From the NCBI RefSeq assembly GCF_007827695.1, contig NZ_VITA01000005.1:62001-126000 (forward strand): 64,000 bases of DNA, read 5' to 3'. The notes under the pieces are model-generated. The model saw only the letters and a program-made list of their open reading frames with translations. It ran no database searches and was not told the origin of the DNA. This document shows positions 9,773-18,709 of this stretch, in pieces. The DNA is from Sinorhizobium medicae. GTDB taxonomy: Bacteria > Pseudomonadota > Alphaproteobacteria > Rhizobiales > Rhizobiaceae. Position 1 is the first letter of the stretch. Each line of letters starts with the position of its first letter. Made by a program: the position numbers and the translations under genes.

Positions 9773-10270
9773 TCATCGGGACCTGGCGGTCGCCAGTGCC
9801 CGCGAGAAGGCGACGGCGAAGGTTTCCCGGTCGTCGCGGTTGAGGAAGGAACCGACATCCGTCTGACGTCCGCCGCCGCTGATATTCATCGACACGATGC
9901 CGATCTCCTGATGGCGCTTGATGCTGAAGCGCGTCCAGAAAGTGTTGAAGCGATGCTCGACCATCCTTCCGGAGGGCGCAAATTTCCTGACGGACACGTC
10001 CGTGCGGGACACGCTGACTTCCTCGCGGGCGCGTGCCGCATGGTAGTTCAGCCGGAAAGCGCCGGCGAGCAGGATGAAATCGAGGCCGAAGAAAAAGACG
10101 ATCGGCCAGGCGCCGATGAGCAGGAACACGGCTATGTGGATCAGGCTCATGATGCCGGCGATCAACAGGAAAACCTTGAACCCTTTCGATCCGAGGGAGC
10201 GGTAAGGGGTCAGTTCGGCCGCAAAGATCGGCTCGTCGTTGAAGTTTTGCGCGGCGTTGCCTTCGATCAT
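9773..10270 (-). CDS. DUF2244 family membrane protein
   Basis: This is a 165-residue protein with two membrane segments close together (about residues 31-50 and 55-72), flanked by cytoplasmic ends. The N-terminal PIFAAELTPYRSLG and the later NTFWTRFSIKRHQEIGI fit the DUF2244 family found in alphaproteobacteria. Function is unknown. It is divergent from nth, with only about 22 bp between the starts, so the two promoters must overlap. Confidence 0.75.
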   Translation of the reverse strand: MIEGNAAQNFNDEPIFAAELTPYRSLGSKGFKVFLLIAGIMSLIHIAVFLLIGAWPIVFFFGLDFILLAGAFRLNYHAARAREEVSVSRTDVSVRKFAPSGRMVEHRFNTFWTRFSIKRHQEIGIVSMNISGGGRQTDVGSFLNRDDRETFAVAFSRALATARSR

Positions 10271-10292
10271 AACCCATGACTATAGATGCAGC

Positions 10293-11093
10293 ATGAAAAA
10301 CGTGAAGCTCAAATCGCCATCACAGCAGCCAAAGCCGGCGAAAGCGTCAACGGGACGCATGGCGGGCCGCACGGGTGGCCGCATGAGCGCGCGGCAGCGC
10401 AGTGCCTACAGCACCGAGGAAGTGGAGGAGATCTTTCGCCGCTTTTCCGTTCAGCGCCCGGAGCCGAAGGGCGAACTCGAACATGTCAATCCGTTCACAC
10501 TGGTGGTGGCGGTCGCGCTTTCGGCGCAGGCGACCGACGCAGGCGTCAACAAGGCGACGCGGGCGCTCTTCGCCGTCGCGGATACGCCCGAGAAGATGCT
10601 GGCGCTCGGGGAGGAGCGCGTTCGCGACTATATCAAGACGATCGGTCTCTACCGCAACAAGGCGAAAAACGTCATTGCCCTGTCCCGCAAGCTGATCACC
10701 GACTTCGGGGGCGAGGTGCCGCGCACGCGCGAAGAGCTCGTGACGCTGCCGGGCGTCGGGCGAAAGACAGCGAATGTGGTGCTCTCGATGGCCTTCGGCG
10801 AGGCGACCATCGCGGTCGACACCCATATCTTCCGTATCGCCCACCGTATCCGCATTGCACCCGGCAAGACACCGGATGAGGTAGAGGCGCATCTTCTGCG
10901 GGTCATCCCCGAACACCGTCTGTACCACGCTCATCATTGGCTGATCCTGCACGGCCGATACGTGTGCAAGGCGCGCCGGCCGGAATGCGAGCGCTGCGTC
11001 ATTGCCGACATCTGCAAGTCGCCGGAGAAGACCTCGGATATCCCGGCGCCGCTCGTCGAATTGCCGCCGCAGGCAATTGCCGCCGTCGGCTGA
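10293..11093 (+). CDS. nth: Endonuclease III (DNA glycosylase/AP lyase)
   Basis: Nth removes oxidised pyrimidines and nicks the DNA by beta-elimination. The core helix-hairpin-helix LPGVGRKTANVVLSMAFG carries the catalytic Lys near residue 160, and the catalytic Asp follows in VDTHIFR. Four cysteines for a [4Fe-4S] cluster appear in CKARRPECERCVIADIC with C-x6-C-x2-C-x5-C spacing. The N-terminus has about 40 extra basic residues typical of rhizobial homologues. The ATG at 10293 begins this extension; an upstream in-frame start would overlap the divergent DUF2244 gene. Confidence 0.95.
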   Translation: MKNVKLKSPSQQPKPAKASTGRMAGRTGGRMSARQRSAYSTEEVEEIFRRFSVQRPEPKGELEHVNPFTLVVAVALSAQATDAGVNKATRALFAVADTPEKMLALGEERVRDYIKTIGLYRNKAKNVIALSRKLITDFGGEVPRTREELVTLPGVGRKTANVVLSMAFGEATIAVDTHIFRIAHRIRIAPGKTPDEVEAHLLRVIPEHRLYHAHHWLILHGRYVCKARRPECERCVIADICKSPEKTSDIPAPLVELPPQAIAAVG

Positions 11094-11110
11094 TAGAACC
11101 CGAAGAAGGA

Positions 11111-11140
11111 GAGCGGGCGACAGGTTTCCCGATCCCGCTC
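11111..11140. terminator. Hairpin between convergent nth and TetR genes
   Basis: GAGCGGG at 11111-11117 pairs with CCCGCTC at 11134-11140 across a 16-nt loop. It lies between two convergent stop codons. No long T-run follows, so efficient intrinsic termination is uncertain. Confidence 0.35.
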
Positions 11141-11153
11141 GGCGCCATCGTCG

Positions 11154-11747
11154 TTACGGGGTGATCAGGCGATCGATGAGCCGGTCGATGGCGTAGGCAT
11201 AGTCGGTGCGCGCCGCGCCGGCATCGATCTCCAGCGCGGCCCGGTCGAAGGCGGCCGACAACAGGAACGCCATCGCCTTCACCGTCTTTTCCTCCAGGCG
11301 GTGCGGAGCCATGGCGGCTGCCAGCCCTTCTTCGAGTGTCCTGCCGCCATGAGCGGCATCAAGGGCGGCCATTTCCGTGACGCCAAGCACAGCAGGTCCG
11401 TCGAGCAGCAGCAGTCGTACCCTTCCGGGCATCGCCATTGCGTCGAAATAGGCGGCAGCTCCGGCCAGCAGTGCCTCGCGCGGAGCGAGGAGCGCGCCGG
11501 CCAGCTGCTCGATCGTTGCCGCGACGTCGAGCGCCTCCCGTTCTATGACGGCCCGAAAAAGTGCCTTCTTGTCCTCGAAGTGATGGTAGAGCGCGCCACG
11601 GGTGAGCCCGGCCGCGGCAACGATGTCCGGCGTCGCAGTGTCGGCATAGCCTCGGGACACGAACAGCGCGCGGGCGGCATTGAGGATAGAAGATCGGGTC
11701 GCATTGGAGCGCTCCCGATTGGATCGCCTTGGTTCTTTCTGTTGCAT
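11154..11747 (-). CDS. TetR-family transcriptional regulator
   Basis: The protein is about 197 residues with an N-terminal TetR helix-turn-helix (residues about 10-60: ILNAARALFVSRGYADTATPDIVAAAGLTRGALYHHF). The C-terminal ligand domain resembles TetR_C regulators with variable ligands. I chose the ATG at 11747; an upstream in-frame reading would pass through the operator region. It is divergent from a VOC-family gene, and two direct copies of a 17-bp palindrome lie between them, so it probably represses both. Confidence 0.88.
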   Translation of the reverse strand: MQQKEPRRSNRERSNATRSSILNAARALFVSRGYADTATPDIVAAAGLTRGALYHHFEDKKALFRAVIEREALDVAATIEQLAGALLAPREALLAGAAAYFDAMAMPGRVRLLLLDGPAVLGVTEMAALDAAHGGRTLEEGLAAAMAPHRLEEKTVKAMAFLLSAAFDRAALEIDAGAARTDYAYAIDRLIDRLITP

Positions 11748-11764
11748 ACATGCAGCCTGTATGT
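11748..11764. promoter_or_regulatory. Probable TetR operator, copy 1
   Basis: ACATGCAGCCTGTATGT is an imperfect palindrome. It immediately abuts the TetR start codon and sits 28 bp from a second copy that differs at two central positions. Its position between the divergent TetR and VOC genes supports an operator role. Confidence 0.7.
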
Positions 11765-11775
11765 TAACAATGAGT

Positions 11776-11792
11776 ACATGCAGATTGTATGT
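11776..11792. promoter_or_regulatory. Probable TetR operator, copy 2
   Basis: ACATGCAGATTGTATGT repeats the first site with a 28-bp start-to-start spacing. Both copies are followed by TAA. This copy ends 24 bp before the VOC gene start, so a bound repressor would cover its promoter or block initiation. Confidence 0.7.
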
Positions 11793-11815
11793 TAATATTC
11801 GACGGAGGAAAAGGA

Positions 11816-12241
11816 ATGAAATCGACAAGCTATTACCCGGTCATCATGACGGAGGACGTGCAGCAGACGGCAGATTTCTACGTCAGGCACCTGCGCTTCG
11901 AGCCGCTCTTCACCAGCGACTGGTACGTTCACCTCCAGTCGAAAGAGGACGAGCATGTAACGCTCGCAGTTCTCGACTGCCGTCACGAGACGGTACCGGA
12001 ACGGCATCGCGCGCCCGTGCGTGGCCTTCTCCTGAATTTCGAGGTGGAAGATCCCGACCGTCTTTATGCCGAAATGCAGGATGCCGGCCTGCCCATTCTC
12101 AAGCCGATCTGCGACGAGGAATTCGGTCAGCGTCATTTCATCACCGCTGATCCGAACGGCGTGATGATCGACATCATCAAGCCGATCCCCCCGAGCGCCG
12201 GCTTTGCCGATGCCTATGATGAAAGGGCGCTGCCAACGTGA
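11816..12241 (+). CDS. VOC-superfamily (glyoxalase/bleomycin-resistance fold) protein
   Basis: This 141-residue protein has the paired beta-alpha-beta-beta-beta pattern of the VOC fold: [17 protein letters not shown] at the N-terminus and [17 protein letters not shown] near the end. GACGGAGGAAAAGGA provides a strong ribosome site before the ATG at 11816. Such proteins act as dioxygenases, lyases or drug-binding proteins; with a divergent TetR regulator, a detoxification role is plausible. The substrate is unknown. Confidence 0.8.
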   Translation: MKSTSYYPVIMTEDVQQTADFYVRHLRFEPLFTSDWYVHLQSKEDEHVTLAVLDCRHETVPERHRAPVRGLLLNFEVEDPDRLYAEMQDAGLPILKPICDEEFGQRHFITADPNGVMIDIIKPIPPSAGFADAYDERALPT

Positions 12242-12367
12242 GGGTGGAGACGCCAACTGCCCGGTCTACCTGTCCCGAACACGCGAAAAAGGCTGAAGGC
12301 GTCTTCCAAATGCCCGGAAAACCGCTATTAACGAACACCGGTCACCAAGGAAACCCGGACGGAGTTC

Positions 12368-13360
12368 ATGGCAAAATACGACGTGCTGACGATCGGTAAC
12401 GCGATCGTCGATATCATTGCGCGCTGCGATGACAGCTTTCTCGAAGAAAACGGCATCATCAAGGGCGCGATGAACCTCATCAATGCCGATCGTGCCGAGT
12501 TGCTCTATTCGCGGATGGGACCGGCGGTCGAAGCCTCGGGAGGAAGCGCGGGAAATACCGCGGCTGGTGTCGCCAGCCTCGGCGGACGGGCTGCGTATTT
12601 CGGGAAGGTCGCCGACGACCAGCTCGGTGAGATCTTCACACACGACATCCGCGCGCAGGGCGTCCACTTTCAGACGAAGCCTCTTGACGGACAGCCGCCG
12701 ACGGCGCGTTCGATGATCTTCGTCACCGAGGATGGCGAGCGATCCATGAACACCTATCTCGGCGCCTGCGTCGAGCTCGGCCCGGAGGATGTCGAAGACG
12801 ACGTCGTCGCCCATTCGAAAGTCACCTATTTCGAGGGCTATCTCTGGGACCCGCCGCGCGCCAAGGACGCGATCCGCGAAGCGGCGCGCATCGCCCACGC
12901 GCATGGACGGGAGACCGCGATGACTCTGTCCGACAGTTTCTGCGTGCATCGCTACCGGGGCGAGTTTCTCGAGCTCATGCGCTCCGGCACCGTCGATATC
13001 GTCTTCGCCAACCGGCAGGAGGCACTCGCGCTTTACGAAACAGAGGATTTCGACCGCGCGCTCGAGCTGTTGTCCAAGGACTGCAAGCTCGCGGCTGTCA
13101 CGCTCAGCGAGGAAGGTTCCGTCGTCGTACGCGGGGCTGAGCGCATATACGTCGGTGCAAGCGTTCTGGAGCAGGTGGTCGACACCACCGGCGCCGGTGA
13201 TCTCTACGCCGCGGGTTTCCTCTTCGGCTATACTGCTGGCCGTTCCCTCGACAGTTGCAGCAAGCTCGGCAATCTGGCCGCAGGCATCGTCATCGGCCAA
13301 ATCGGCCCGCGGCCGCTGATCTCGCTTGCCTCCGCTGCCCGCCAGGCTGGCCTCGTTTAG
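12368..13360 (+). CDS. PfkB-family carbohydrate/adenosine kinase
   Basis: This is a 330-residue ribokinase-fold enzyme. The N-terminal YDVLTIGNAIVDIIA and the GGSAGNTAAGVASLGG signature near residue 58 bind the sugar. The C-terminal signature DTTGAGDLYAAGFLFGY near residue 278 holds the catalytic Asp and anion hole. Rhizobial proteins of this branch are often annotated as adenosine kinase, but ribokinase-type sugars cannot be ruled out. It is convergent with the SH3 gene. Confidence 0.85.
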   Translation: MAKYDVLTIGNAIVDIIARCDDSFLEENGIIKGAMNLINADRAELLYSRMGPAVEASGGSAGNTAAGVASLGGRAAYFGKVADDQLGEIFTHDIRAQGVHFQTKPLDGQPPTARSMIFVTEDGERSMNTYLGACVELGPEDVEDDVVAHSKVTYFEGYLWDPPRAKDAIREAARIAHAHGRETAMTLSDSFCVHRYRGEFLELMRSGTVDIVFANRQEALALYETEDFDRALELLSKDCKLAAVTLSEEGSVVVRGAERIYVGASVLEQVVDTTGAGDLYAAGFLFGYTAGRSLDSCSKLGNLAAGIVIGQIGPRPLISLASAARQAGLV

Positions 13361-13365
13361 GACCG

Positions 13366-13387
13366 CGCCGGTTCCGGGGAACCGGCG
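13366..13387. terminator. Perfect hairpin after the PfkB kinase
   Basis: CGCCGGTTCC at 13366-13375 is the exact reverse complement of GGAACCGGCG at 13378-13387. It begins five bases after the kinase stop codon, before the convergent SH3 gene. There is no T-run, so it may be a transcript-end stabiliser instead of an intrinsic terminator. Confidence 0.4.
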
Positions 13388-13507
13388 AGCCGCGCGGATC
13401 AGGGGGGGCGGTACGAGATAAATCCGCACAAGGATCGTCATCTGACACAAGGTCAGATCGCGGCTGTGGCGTGGCTGATCGGGGTGCCGACCGCGATGGT
13501 TCGCGGC

Positions 13508-14047
13508 TTACTTGAAGGCCTCGCCCGGATAGGCCCCCCATATCTCGCTCTGGGCGATCCAGCCCTCGACGCCCTGTGTCTCGGCATGGCACCAGTCGCC
13601 GTTGCATTCGCCGATATGCAGCATCACGCCCGGTTCGATGCGGGCGACGATCGGCGCCGTCCCTTGCGGATCCCGGCGCATATTGACGAAAACACCTTCG
13701 CCTTTGCTGCGCATCCAGGGGGCTGCCATCGCCGTGCGGTCGCCGGAGAGGAGCGCCTGGTTCACCCAGCCTTCGGTACCGTCGGCGTCGCGGATGCGGC
13801 GCCAATTGTCATATTCCTGGATGATCTCGACGGGCACGCCGGACTTGAGATAGCGGAAGGCGACGGCGTAATCGACGCTGGGGCCGATGCGCAGGTTCAC
13901 GCTTTTCGCCTTCAGGCTGACGAAACGGGGGAGGGGAAGCCCGCTCGGACCCTTCGCCGCCTGGGCATGGGCGGTGGAGGCCGTCAAAACCGCTCCAAGC
14001 AGGGCTGCCATGGTGAGGGCGGAAATTCTGGAAATGACGTGACGCAT
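13508..14047 (-). CDS. Secreted SH3-domain protein
   Basis: This is an exported protein of about 179 residues. The signal peptide (ISALTMAALLGAVLTASTAHA) is followed by two bacterial SH3-like repeats. The first is about RFVSLKAKSVNLRIGPSVDY and the second about VFVNMRRDPQGTAPIVARIEPGVMLHI. Such domains usually bind cell-wall glycans or peptides, and alphaproteobacterial homologues are periplasmic with unknown partners. The start is uncertain: an in-frame ATG at 14059 sits immediately after GGAAG, too close for a normal spacing, so I prefer 14047. Confidence 0.78.
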   Translation of the reverse strand: MRHVISRISALTMAALLGAVLTASTAHAQAAKGPSGLPLPRFVSLKAKSVNLRIGPSVDYAVAFRYLKSGVPVEIIQEYDNWRRIRDADGTEGWVNQALLSGDRTAMAAPWMRSKGEGVFVNMRRDPQGTAPIVARIEPGVMLHIGECNGDWCHAETQGVEGWIAQSEIWGAYPGEAFK

Positions 14048-14262
14048 GACGAAGCTCATCTTCCGAACGTAAGCAGAACTTTTCTTAAGCCCTTTGGTGC
14101 TGACCGGCCAGCCGCTCGCAAATCCCCGCAGCTTTCAAATCCCGCATGGGGGCGGCGACTTTCAATTGTGTTCCCCACCGGGTCTGGTAGAAATTGCGGC
14201 TGTGGGGAGAACTATCACCCGACTTGGTTAAGGACCCGTCAACGGGGGCGCCGCTCATAGCA

Positions 14263-15267
14263 ATGACAAGCAAGAAAAAGCCAACGGTCTACATCACCCG
14301 GAAACTGCCGGATGTCGTCGAAACAAGGATGCGCGAACTTTTCGATGCGGAATTGAACATCGATGACACGCCGCGCAGCCAACCGGAGCTGGTTGCCGCG
14401 CTCAAGCGCGCGGACGTGCTCGTGCCGACGGTGACGGATCGGATCGACGCCGCGCTGATCGAGCAGGCTGGGCCGCAACTGAAGCTCATTGCCGCCTTTT
14501 CGAATGGCGTCGACAACATCGATGTGGATGCAGCAGCGCGCAAGGGCATCACCGTTACCAATACGCCTAACGTTCTGACCGAGGACACGGCCGATATGAC
14601 CATGGCGCTGATCCTCGCGGTGCCGCGCCGCCTTGCCGAGGGAGCGCAGGTGCTGACCGATCGCAAGGGCGAATGGGCGGGCTGGTCTCCAACCTGGATG
14701 CTCGGCCGGCGCATTGCCGGCAAGCGCATCGGCATCGTCGGCATGGGGCGCATCGGCACGGCCGTTGCCCGCCGCGCCAAGGCCTTCGGGCTTTCGATCC
14801 ACTACCATAATCGCCATAGGGTCAAGCCGGAAACCGAGGAGATGCTGGAGGCGACCTATTGGGACAGCCTCGACCAGATGCTCGCCCGCGTCGATATCGT
14901 CTCCGTCAACTGCCCCTCGACCCCGGCGACCTATCATCTGCTCTCGGCCCGGCGGCTGGCGCTGATGCGGCCCGAGAGCTACATCGTCAACACCGCGCGC
15001 GGCGGCATTATCGACGAGACGGCGCTTATCAAGAGCCTTCGCGAAGGGAAGATCGCCGGTGCAGGGCTCGACGTTTTCGAGAACGAACCGTCCGTCAATC
15101 CGAAGCTCATCAAACTTGCCGGTGAGGGAAAGGTCGTGCTCCTGCCGCATATGAGCTCGGCGACGCTGGAAGGCCGTATCGACATGGGCGAGAAGGTGGT
15201 GATCAACATCCGCACCTTCTTCGACGGCCACCGTCCGCCCGACCGGGTGCTGCCGGGGCGGGATTGA
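14263..15267 (+). CDS. D-2-hydroxyacid dehydrogenase (glyoxylate/hydroxypyruvate reductase type)
   Basis: This NAD(P)-dependent enzyme of 334 residues has the split catalytic and Rossmann domain pattern. GMGRIGTAVARRAKAFG near residue 160 binds the cofactor. The substrate Arg is in NTARGGIIDE near 243, the Glu of the relay in ENEPSVNP near 270, and the catalytic His in LPHMSSAT near 292. Close rhizobial relatives are called glyoxylate reductase (GyaR). The ATG at 14263 begins the conserved part; the upstream in-frame residues look non-coding. Confidence 0.9.
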   Translation: MTSKKKPTVYITRKLPDVVETRMRELFDAELNIDDTPRSQPELVAALKRADVLVPTVTDRIDAALIEQAGPQLKLIAAFSNGVDNIDVDAAARKGITVTNTPNVLTEDTADMTMALILAVPRRLAEGAQVLTDRKGEWAGWSPTWMLGRRIAGKRIGIVGMGRIGTAVARRAKAFGLSIHYHNRHRVKPETEEMLEATYWDSLDQMLARVDIVSVNCPSTPATYHLLSARRLALMRPESYIVNTARGGIIDETALIKSLREGKIAGAGLDVFENEPSVNPKLIKLAGEGKVVLLPHMSSATLEGRIDMGEKVVINIRTFFDGHRPPDRVLPGRD

Positions 15268-15494
15268 ACCTCTGCGCGTCTGATAAGGCGCGCGGCGCTG
15301 CAGGAAACGTATCGGAGCCCTGCAATCACTCCTCTTCTCCTCGCCTCTGCGCTTGTGTCACGGTGATCGAGTGGCGCCGCGCTTGCGGCGAGGGAAGAAT
15401 TGTTTCAGCCCGAGGACTTGGTCTGGCCGGATTCCGGTGAAAAGCACGAGGTGAGGAAATCTAACAAGCCGCGGCGCGTCCAAATATCAAGAGC

Positions 15495-18400
15495 TTAATG
15501 CGCCTCGTCCCAATTGTGCGCCGCCCGCGCATCGACCTTCAACGGCACTCTCATATCGAGGGCGGGCATTGCGGCATTCTCCATCACGGACACGATGACG
15601 GGAATAGTCCGTTCGATCTCGCCCTCCTCCACCTCGAAGATCAGTTCGTCGTGAACCTGAAGGAGCATTCGCGCGGATAGCTTGGCGGCTTCGAGCGCGG
15701 GCTCCATCTTGACCATTGCGCGACGGATGATGTCGGCGGCCGATCCCTGGATCGGGGCGTTGATCGAGGCGCGTTCGTTGAAGGCGCGCATCGACGGGTT
15801 GGACGAACGAATGTCCGGGTAATGGGCACGGCGACCGAAGATCGTTTCGACATAGCCGTTCTCGCGGGCAAAGGTCTTGGTGTTTTCCATATAGTCGCGA
15901 ATGCCGGGAAAGCGCTCGAAATATCGCTTGATGTAGTCCCCGGCCTCGGACCGCTCGATGGAAAGCTGGTTGGCAAGGCCGAAGGCGGAAATACCGTAGA
16001 TGATGCCGAAGTTGATCGCCTTGGCGCGGCGGCGGATTTCGCCAGGCATGCCGTCGACCGGCACGCCGAACATTTCGGAAGCGGTCATCGCATGGATGTC
16101 GACGCCATCCGCAAACGCCTGGCGCAGCTGCGGGATGTCGGCGACATGGGCAAGCACCCGGAGTTCGATCTGGCTGTAGTCCGCCGAGACCAGCTTGTGT
16201 CCCGGCGTGGCCACGAAGGCAGTGCGGATCTTGCGACCCTCGCCAGTCCGTATCGGAATGTTCTGCAGGTTCGGGTCGGACGAGGAAAGCCGTCCGGTTG
16301 TCGTCGCGGCCAGTGCAAAACAGGTGTGAACGCGCTTGGTTTCCGGGTGCACGAAGCCGGGGAGAGCGTCGGTATAGGTCGATTTGAGCTTGGTCAGCTG
16401 CCGCCAGTCGACGATCTTGCGGGGCAGGTCGTGTCCAGCGGCCGCAAGGTCCTCGAGAACCTGCGCGGAGGTCGACCATTGCCCGGTCTTGGTTTTGGAA
16501 CCGCCCGGAAGGCCCAACTTGCCGAAGAGAATGTCGCCAAGCTGCTTCGGCGAGCCGATGGTGAAGGTTTCGCCGGCAAGGCGATATATCTCGTCTTCCA
16601 GCGCCGCCGCTCCCTGCGCCAGTTCGCCGGAGAGGCGCGATAGGATCTGCCTGTCGACGGGGATGCCGCGTTCCTCCATTCCGGCAAGCACCGAAATCAG
16701 CGGCCGCTCCAGCCGCTCGTAGACACGCGTCAGACCCCTGGCAGTAAGGCGGGGCTTCAGCACATGCCAAAGCCTCAGCGCAATATCCGCATCTTCCGCC
16801 GAGTAGGCCGCTGCCTTGTCGATATCGACGAAGTCGATGGTGAGCGACGACCTGCCACTGCCGGTGATGCCCTTGGAGGCGATCGGCGTGTGGCCAAGCC
16901 ATCGCTCGGCGAGCGACTCCATGCCGTGGGCTCCGTTGCCGGCATCGAGCACATAGGATATCAGCATCGTGTCGTCGAAGCCCTGCATGGTAACCCCATG
17001 GCGCTTCATCACCAGATAGCCGTATTTCAGGTTCTGTGCGACTTTGAGGATGGACGGGTCCTCCAGCAACTCCTTTAGCCGGCTCAGCGCCTCGCGAGCC
17101 GGGATCTGGTTGTCGATGTGTCCGCCTCCCAGCAGATCGCCGGTGCCGTTCTTGTGCGCGAGCGGCACATAGGCAGCCCGGATCCTCGAGCCCGACGGGT
17201 CGTTCGCGTAATCGGCTATCGCCAGCGAAAAGCCGACGAGATCGGCGCGCATGGCGTCGGACGATGTCGCCTGGGTGCCGAAACCGACAAGCCCGGCCTC
17301 GCGCGCGTCGGCGATCCAGCGTTCGAGCGATGCGAGATCGCGTATGGTGATATAGGCGGAATGGTCGAAAGGAGCGCTGGCGAAATAGGCGGCACGCGCC
17401 TCGGCAAGGTCGGCCGGCGTTGCGCCGGTCGCATCGGCATCCTGGCCGGGGGAGAGGAATGAAACCGCAGCCCTTGCCGCATTTCCGCGCGGCGGCGCCG
17501 CGCTTGAGGATTGCGGCGACGGCGGAGGTCCGCCAGCCTCTCCGACGTCGAGATCCGGTCCATGCGCCTCGGTTCCCCATTCAACCGGAACATGAGCGGG
17601 CTCTATCGATTCGGCGTCCGTGTCCGTCGCCGCCGCGACGCGGCGCGTGAGCGTTGTGAATTCCATCGCCTTCAGAAAGGCGATGAGCTTCGGGCCATCC
17701 TGAGAATCGAGCATGAAGTCGTCGAGCGGCACGTCGAGCGGCGTGTCTTTCTTCAGCGTCACGAGCTCACGCGAAAGGCGCGCCAGATCGGCATTGGCGA
17801 TGATGGACTCGCGCCGCTTCTGCTGTTTGATCTCGCCAGCCCGTGCAAGCAGCGTGTCGAGATCGCCATACTCCTCGAGGAGTTGGGCCGCGGTCTTTGG
17901 TCCTATCCCTGGGATTCCAGGCACGTTGTCGGTCGAATCGCCGGTCATCGCCTGGAGATCGATCATCTTTTCCGGCGGCACGCCCCATTTTTCGATTACG
18001 TCCGGAACGGTGATCTGCTTGTCCTTCATGCTGTCATACATCGACACCTTCGGCGTGACGAGCTGCATGAGGTCCTTGTCCGACGAGACGATGGTCACGT
18101 CGGCGCCTGCCTCTTCGGCAAGCCGCGCATAGGTCGCAATGAGGTCGTCCGCCTCGTAGCCTTCCTTCTCGATGCAGGGCAGATTGAATGCGCGGGTGGC
18201 ATGGCGGATCAGCCCGAACTGTGGGATCAGGTCTTCCGGCGGGGCGGTCCTATTCGCCTTGTACTGGTCGTAGAGCCCGTTGCGGAAAGTCTTGGAGGAA
18301 TAATCGAAGATCACCGCGAAATGCGTCGGCGTCACGCCCACGGAGGTATCGCGCGCGTCGGTCAACAGCTTCCAGAGCATGTTGCAGAAACCTGCCACCG

Positions 18401-18509
18401 CATTCACCGGAAGTCCGTCCGACTTGCGGTTGAGCGGGGGGATGGCGTGGAACGCCCGGAAGATGAAGCCCGAGCCGTCGACGAGGAAGAGATGATCACC
18501 GTTTTTCAT
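15495..18509 (-). CDS. polA: DNA polymerase I, with degenerate 3'-5' exonuclease site
   Basis: PolA fills gaps and removes RNA primers. The protein is about 1004 residues against 928 in E. coli, partly because of a Pro/Ser/Ala-rich linker near residues 320-380. The 5'-3' nuclease domain (residues 1-290) is intact, with SSDKDLMQLV and GDSTDNVPGIPGIGPKTA. The polymerase domain has motif A (DYSQIELRVLAHVA), the O-helix region (RRRAKAINFGIIYG) and motif C (LLQVHDELIFEV). The proofreading domain has lost three of four metal ligands: the family DTE motif reads GTQ (Gly411, Gln413) and NLKYD reads NLKYG (Gly497); only the YSAED Asp near 573 remains. It should polymerise without proofreading. The ATG at 18509 begins the conserved nuclease domain. 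Confidence 0.95.
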   Translation of the reverse strand: MKNGDHLFLVDGSGFIFRAFHAIPPLNRKSDGLPVNAVAGFCNMLWKLLTDARDTSVGVTPTHFAVIFDYSSKTFRNGLYDQYKANRTAPPEDLIPQFGLIRHATRAFNLPCIEKEGYEADDLIATYARLAEEAGADVTIVSSDKDLMQLVTPKVSMYDSMKDKQITVPDVIEKWGVPPEKMIDLQAMTGDSTDNVPGIPGIGPKTAAQLLEEYGDLDTLLARAGEIKQQKRRESIIANADLARLSRELVTLKKDTPLDVPLDDFMLDSQDGPKLIAFLKAMEFTTLTRRVAAATDTDAESIEPAHVPVEWGTEAHGPDLDVGEAGGPPPSPQSSSAAPPRGNAARAAVSFLSPGQDADATGATPADLAEARAAYFASAPFDHSAYITIRDLASLERWIADAREAGLVGFGTQATSSDAMRADLVGFSLAIADYANDPSGSRIRAAYVPLAHKNGTGDLLGGGHIDNQIPAREALSRLKELLEDPSILKVAQNLKYGYLVMKRHGVTMQGFDDTMLISYVLDAGNGAHGMESLAERWLGHTPIASKGITGSGRSSLTIDFVDIDKAAAYSAEDADIALRLWHVLKPRLTARGLTRVYERLERPLISVLAGMEERGIPVDRQILSRLSGELAQGAAALEDEIYRLAGETFTIGSPKQLGDILFGKLGLPGGSKTKTGQWSTSAQVLEDLAAAGHDLPRKIVDWRQLTKLKSTYTDALPGFVHPETKRVHTCFALAATTTGRLSSSDPNLQNIPIRTGEGRKIRTAFVATPGHKLVSADYSQIELRVLAHVADIPQLRQAFADGVDIHAMTASEMFGVPVDGMPGEIRRRAKAINFGIIYGISAFGLANQLSIERSEAGDYIKRYFERFPGIRDYMENTKTFARENGYVETIFGRRAHYPDIRSSNPSMRAFNERASINAPIQGSAADIIRRAMVKMEPALEAAKLSARMLLQVHDELIFEVEEGEIERTIPVIVSVMENAAMPALDMRVPLKVDARAAHNWDEAH

Positions 18510-18662
18510 GCGGCCATGGATAGCGCGAGGCAAAGGAAAGGTCCATTGCGCTTTTCCGTTTGCCGCACGACTTAACAGGATGGCGCAGGAGGCTCCGGAC
18601 ACTCACGCAAACGTTACGCATTTGTAATGCGCGATTCAGTCTGCCAATCCTTGAAATGCCAC
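18510..18662. other. polA promoter region
   Basis: This stretch between polA (leftward) and the sRNA must hold the polA promoter on the minus strand. No gene is visible in it. I could not assign -35 and -10 boxes with confidence. Confidence 0.3.
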
Positions 18663-18678
18663 ATTTGGCACCACAAAT
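18663..18678. promoter_or_regulatory. Candidate LysR-type (T-N11-A) box upstream of the AbcR-like sRNA
   Basis: ATTTGGCACCACAAAT is a perfect 5+5 inverted repeat (ATTTG and CAAAT around six bases). It lies about 30-45 bp upstream of the inferred sRNA start, where LysR activators usually bind. AbcR sRNAs in related bacteria are known to depend on a LysR regulator (VtlR/LsrB), which makes this an attractive but untested site. Confidence 0.5.
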
Positions 18679-18709
18679 CATGTCGAGCGGCAGTCATAAA
18701 ATGCCGTGT

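Noticed and set aside
15487-17580. A 697-codon minus-strand frame overlapping polA
   Set aside because: It lies in another frame of polA, whose motifs are clear. The composition is Arg/Cys/Gly-rich as expected for an off-frame read.
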